From: an uncultured Clostridium sp.
GTDB taxonomy: Bacteria; Bacillota; Clostridia; TANB77; CAG-508
Direction of reading: 5' to 3'
Length of the DNA: 7,768 nucleotides
Assembly: GCA_947426875.1 (NCBI GenBank)
Contig: CANEFU010000049.1
Span: 1-7,768 of the forward strand
In this document: positions 7,192-7,768 of the stretch, piece by piece
Layout: each line of letters begins with the position of its first letter
Numbering within the stretch: position 1 is the stretch's first letter
The notes under the pieces: generated by a model
What the model was told of the DNA's origin: nothing
Seen by the model: the letters and a program-made list of their open reading frames with translations, nothing else
The model's database searches: none
Translations under genes and position numbers: made by a program

Positions 7192-7420
7192 AGCCAATAA
7201 CACAGCAGCTCAACAATGGTTAATAAAAGCAGCAGGGAATAATTATTTTTATATTATTTCTAAACTAAATGGCTTATACATAGATGCTTCTGGTGGAATG
7301 GCACAAAATAGAACCAATATACAAGTCTATACAGGAAATGGAACGAACTCACAAAAATTTAAATTTGAAGCGGTTTCTGGCAGTGGTAATAACAATAATG
7401 ACCAAGAAGATGCCAAAGTA
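6949..7420 (+). repeat. Tandem lectin repeat unit 1 (472 bp)
   Basis: The unit spans one ricin-type trefoil plus linker. Matching landmarks in the next unit (the EGTY codons, the extra C, DASGG) all lie 472 bp downstream. That is 157 codons plus one base; the odd base is the extra C at 7153. Confidence 0.85.
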
Positions 7421-7636
7421 AAAGAAGGAACCTATACCATAAAGTCAGCTCTTAATACCAAATATGTGTTAGATGTAGCAGCAGCTTCCAAAGCAAATGG
7501 TGCTAACATACAATTATTTGAATATGATAATGTAGACCAACAAAGGTTTAAAATAAAACCATTAGGAGGTGGCTATTATAGTATAACTGCATTACACTCA
7601 GGGAAATCTTTAGATGTAGCAGGACGGAGAAAGTAA
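7154..7636 (+). CDS. Second open segment: rest of lectin unit 1, linker and first part of unit 2
   Basis: This frame is open from the first shift to TAA 7634-7636. It begins GESKAGTNIWQY, continues with AAQQWLIK, KLNGLYIDASGG and NSQKFKFE, then the linker SGSGNNNNDQEDAKV, then unit 2 (EGTYTIKSALNTKYVLDVA through LHSGKSLDVAG). There is no Shine-Dalgarno before its only early ATG (7298), which lies inside a subrepeat, so it is translated only as a continuation of the first segment or not at all. Its lectin content is intact along its whole length up to the second extra C. Confidence 0.6.
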   Translation, partial: GESKAGTNIWQYEANNTAAQQWLIKAAGNNYFYIISKLNGLYIDASGGMAQNRTNIQVYTGNGTNSQKFKFEAVSGSGNNNNDQEDAKVKEGTYTIKSALNTKYVLDVAAASKANGANIQLFEYDNVDQQRFKIKPLGGGYYSITALHSGKSLDVAGRRK

Positions 7637-7768
7637 AGCTGGAACGAATATCTGGCAATATGGAGCCAATAACACAGCTGCCCAACAATGGATGATAAAA
7701 TCAGCAGGAAATGGATATGTTTCTATTGTTTCAAAACTAAATGGACTATATTTAGATGCTTCTGGTGG
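7421..7768 (+). repeat. Tandem lectin repeat unit 2 (cut by the window edge)
   Basis: This is the second copy, with the extra C at 7625. Against unit 1 there are 26 differences in the first 186 bp, 2 in the next 72 bp around the shift site (7607-7678), and 17 in the following 90 bp. Confidence 0.85.
7626..7768 (+). CDS. Third open segment: rest of lectin unit 2, running off the right edge
   Basis: After the second extra C the third frame reads GESKAGTNIWQYGANN, AAQQWMIKSAG and KLNGLYLDASG to the window end with no stop. It matches the corresponding part of unit 1 residue by residue with a few substitutions. It has no start of its own and is a continuation of the same gene. Confidence 0.6.

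Larger units (their letters stand above)
6832..7768 (+). pseudogene. Secreted ricin-type lectin repeat protein interrupted by two identical +1 shifts (3' end outside window)
   Basis: Read through, this is the N-terminal part of a secreted lectin protein: signal peptide, then tandem ricin-type trefoil units joined by an Asn/Gly/Ser linker (about 7376-7410). Within each unit the subrepeats end in QKF or QRF, then QQW, then QKF, the same order as in the lectin-lysozyme gene at the left edge, so a C-terminal catalytic domain beyond the window is possible. One extra C at 7153 and one at 7625 each move the frame by +1 after the GGA codon of LDVAG. Removing each C restores an uninterrupted lectin: LDVAG-GESKAGTNIWQY aligns without gaps to LDVAG-GERKNGANVQQY of the left gene. 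No other stop or indel is present. It is labelled a pseudogene because the literal frame is broken, but programmed frameshifting or a biased assembly error would make it a working gene. Confidence 0.7.

Noticed and set aside
7298..7636. Separate small gene starting at ATG 7298
   Set aside because: The ATG is inside a lectin subrepeat, has no spaced Shine-Dalgarno, and the same frame extends upstream to the shift at 7154 with lectin sequence.

Overview
The window is very AT-rich, reads almost entirely on the + strand, and uses AGA/AGG-dominated arginine codons with purine-rich Shine-Dalgarno sites. With secreted ricin-type lectin repeats fused to a GH25 lysozyme, this suggests a low-G+C Gram-positive bacterium (Firmicutes, probably a gut Clostridia-like lineage). 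I cannot name the genus from the sequence.

Layout: (1) 3..1565 is the 3' part of a lectin-lysozyme gene that begins upstream of the window; it carries the end of one ricin-type trefoil, two complete trefoils and a C-terminal GH25 muramidase, and is followed by a rho-independent terminator at 1572-1611. (2) 1680..6698 is a compact run of five glycosyltransferase genes (GT4, GT2, GT2, GT4, GT2) separated by gaps of 12, 3, 1 and 5 bp. A sigma-A-type promoter (1623-1651) precedes it and a strong terminator (6688-6738) overlaps its last stop codon, so it looks like one transcription unit. No flippase, polymerase, priming transferase or sugar-nucleotide gene is visible, so the glycan made cannot be named; a surface polysaccharide or other envelope glycan is the obvious inference. 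(3) From 6767 a new promoter and a well-placed Shine-Dalgarno lead into a second secreted ricin-lectin gene that runs off the right edge. It consists of a signal peptide and tandem repeat units with a 472-bp period.

The most unusual signal is in this last gene. Each of the two repeat units contains the same single extra C (7153 and 7625) in the same context, shifting the reading frame by +1 at the same residue. On either side the lectin sequence is intact, with no other stop or indel. The 72 bp around the shift differ at only 2 positions between the two units, whereas the flanks differ at about 14-19% of positions. The in-frame codon at each shift site is CGG, which I found in frame nowhere else in the window. 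Either one mutation was copied between units by gene conversion, or the site is a repeated recoding signal (programmed +1 frameshift) that yields a ladder of secreted lectin products.

Possible joint function (inference): the glycosyltransferases build or decorate an envelope glycan, while the flanking secreted lectin proteins, at least one carrying a muramidase, bind and remodel the organism's own wall or attack that of other bacteria.
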